Assembly (NCBI GenBank): GCA_017448375.1
Contig: JAFSLR010000283.1
Coordinates: forward strand, 1 to 7,494
Source of the DNA: Synergistaceae bacterium
Lineage (GTDB): Bacteria > Synergistota > Synergistia > Synergistales > Aminobacteriaceae
Direction of reading: 5' to 3'
DNA length: 7,494 nucleotides
In this document: in pieces, positions 6,488-7,494 of the stretch
Position numbering within the stretch: position 1 is the stretch's first letter
How the letters are laid out: every line of letters starts with the position of its first letter
Notes under the pieces: model-generated
Seen by the model: only the letters and a program-made list of their open reading frames with translations
Told to the model about the DNA's origin: nothing
Database searches by the model: none
Program-made: the position numbers and the translations under genes

Positions 6488-7177
6488 TTATTTGATGAAT
6501 TTTACCATTGATTTTAGCCAGGCTGACATTGCTTCGGGCTTACGTGTTTGAATAAGAACAGTTCCCGGCCCTTTGAACCTGCAAACGAGTCCTTCTCCGC
6601 TCGTGAAACTTGAGATCCAACCGTCCGCTGAGGCTTTCTCAATCTTATATTCCATGCAGTCAGGCCATGCCACTAAATGACCGTTGTCGATTATCGCCTC
6701 TTCACCAACATCAAGCGTTATCTCATGAATAGCCCCGAACGCCGAAAGGAATACTATACCTTTACCCCGAATGTTAAGCACAAAAAATCCCTGCCCCGAA
6801 AATAATCCCTTCGTCAAGTTCTGTATTGCCGTGTCAATCTCTATCGTGTCTTCAGCCGCAAGAAAGCTCCCACGCTGAACCTTGAGACCGTATGTCCCGT
6901 CAAGCTCAACATCACCGATTCCACCCAAAGCAGCCTGAGCGAGAATGACATTTCCCGGACCGCGTGAGGCCGTAATTCTCTGGAAGAAGAAGCTCTCACC
7001 CGCAAGAAGTTTCCGCGTTAAGCCGCCGATTATGCCGCCGTCGCCAGCACTCCCGGTTATGTCGAGAGTTGTTGACATTGAAATCATTGCGTCAGACTCG
7101 GCCTTTATGGATTCGCCCTTCTCCAAATGGCATTGAACCACAGAAAACGCTGACTCGTAAAGTATTTCGTGTTTCAT
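6488..7177 (-). CDS. AIM24 / TIGR00266 family protein
   Basis: A 229-aa protein of the AIM24 (TIGR00266) family, all-beta proteins of unsettled function in bacteria; the yeast namesake is a mitochondrial inner-membrane organisation factor. Family landmarks appear in order: LEKGESIKAESDAMISMS (18-35), GGIIGGLTRKLLAGESFFF (47-65), VQRGSFLA (100-107), GLFSGQGFFVL (124-134), FLSAFGAIHEI (143-153), NGHLVAW (165-171), GEGLVCRFKGPG (194-205) and VLIQTR (207-212). Length is usual for the family. There is no signal peptide or membrane segment. The ATG has GGAGG at 7 nt spacing. It lies downstream of terD, a pairing often seen with stress (ter) genes, but directly ahead of rpoZ. A terminator lies just upstream, so expression would depend on readthrough or an unseen promoter. 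Family call is firm, function unknown. Confidence 0.92.
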   Translation of the reverse strand: MKHEILYESAFSVVQCHLEKGESIKAESDAMISMSTTLDITGSAGDGGIIGGLTRKLLAGESFFFQRITASRGPGNVILAQAALGGIGDVELDGTYGLKVQRGSFLAAEDTIEIDTAIQNLTKGLFSGQGFFVLNIRGKGIVFLSAFGAIHEITLDVGEEAIIDNGHLVAWPDCMEYKIEKASADGWISSFTSGEGLVCRFKGPGTVLIQTRKPEAMSAWLKSMVKFIK

Positions 7178-7190
7178 AAAATTTCCTCCG

Positions 7191-7230
7191 TCAACAAAAA
7201 GAGAGTACCCAAAACTTTAAGGCACTCCCT
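7191..7230 (-). terminator. intrinsic terminator after terD
   Basis: On the minus strand, arm AGGGAGT (7230-7224) pairs with ACTCTCT (7206-7200) with one G-U wobble. It continues inward with about three more pairs (GCC with GGT, including G-U) around a loop near TTAAAGTTTT. A T run (7200-7196) then TGTTGA follows. It starts 19 nt after the terD stop. It ends only about 15 nt before the ATG of the AIM24 gene, leaving no space for a full promoter in between. Confidence 0.7.
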
Positions 7231-7249
7231 GAATTTTCATATTGAATTG

Positions 7250-7494
7250 TCAGACATTGACTCCGAAATTCAAGCACAACGCACGAAGTCCGCCCTTGAA
7301 CCCTGAACCTACCGCGTTAAACTTCCATTCGCCCGCGTTCCTGTAAAGCTCGCCGACAACAACAGCAGTCTCAACCGAAAAATCTTCCCCCAAATCATAG
7401 CGGATTAACTCCTTGCTGTTCGACTCGTCCACTATCCGTATGAATGCGTTCGAGACCTGCCCGAAATTCTGATGTCGTGAGTCCGCCTCATGTA
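7250..7494 (-). CDS. TerD-family stress/tellurite resistance protein, C-terminal part (partial, right edge)
   Basis: The frame is open to the right edge and shows 80 residues of a protein that is normally about 190 aa. The GTG at 7432 is internal, because matching sequence continues upstream of it. The visible part covers HEADSRHQNFGQVSNAFIRI, then DESNSKELIRYDLGEDFS, ETAVVVGELYRNAGEWKF and the closing GGLRALCLNFGVNV. This is a near-textbook TerD C terminus (FGQVSNA, RYDL.EDFS.ETA, GELYR..GEWKF, YGVNV-type end). TerD proteins are calcium-binding cytoplasmic proteins of the ter stress system, linked to tellurite, phage and envelope stress. The calcium-site residues of the N-terminal half lie outside the window. 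The terminator that follows separates it from AIM24. Further ter genes may lie upstream. Confidence 0.93.
   Translation of the reverse strand, partial: HEADSRHQNFGQVSNAFIRIVDESNSKELIRYDLGEDFSVETAVVVGELYRNAGEWKFNAVGSGFKGGLRALCLNFGVNV

Overview
The window comes from a diderm bacterium: it carries an RND efflux transporter and a secreted OmpH/Skp-type chaperone, both of which need an outer membrane and periplasm. The protein sequences look most like Synergistota (Synergistaceae-type gut or anaerobic lineages). That placement is an inference from protein style and gene mix, not from a marker gene. No tRNA, rRNA, CRISPR array, transposase or phage gene is visible, so this is ordinary chromosomal gene content with some unusual members.

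Layout: (1) 1-1026, plus strand: the C-terminal third of an RND (AcrB/HAE1-type) efflux permease cut by the left edge, then a coupled 40-codon acidic small ORF. Both run into a hairpin at 1036-1074 that can act as a terminator in both directions. (2) 1077-2759, minus strand: an OmpH/Skp-like periplasmic chaperone gene followed 18 bp later by an orphan Leu/Ile/Val-binding-protein-like gene, converging on the same hairpin. A candidate extended -10 promoter lies in the 96-bp gap upstream of ompH. (3) 2856-7177, minus strand: a tightly packed run AIM24 (TIGR00266) - rpoZ - coaBC - priA - queT, with gaps of 15 bp or less or overlaps. rpoZ-coaBC-priA is a classic housekeeping order, but gmk, often found upstream of rpoZ, is not adjacent and an AIM24-family gene sits there instead. 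(4) 7250-7494, minus strand: the C-terminal 80 residues of a TerD-family stress protein, running off the right edge, with an intrinsic terminator between it and AIM24.

The two strongest oddities are in block 3. The PriA homologue is intact in frame but short (584 aa). It keeps the DNA-binding domain, eight zinc cysteines and C-terminal domain, while Walker A, the DEEH box and the GRAGR motif are missing or altered, so it is probably a helicase-dead replication restart protein. The queT reading frame starts immediately after the priA stop, in the same frame, with no ATG/GTG/TTG codon until well inside the conserved domain. Its well-spaced Shine-Dalgarno points to an ATC (or ATT) codon, while a nearby ATGA-overlap start dies after three codons.

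Functionally the long run mixes transcription (omega), coenzyme A synthesis, replication restart and uptake of a queuosine precursor, headed by TerD/AIM24 stress-type proteins. The co-transcription is inferred from spacing only.
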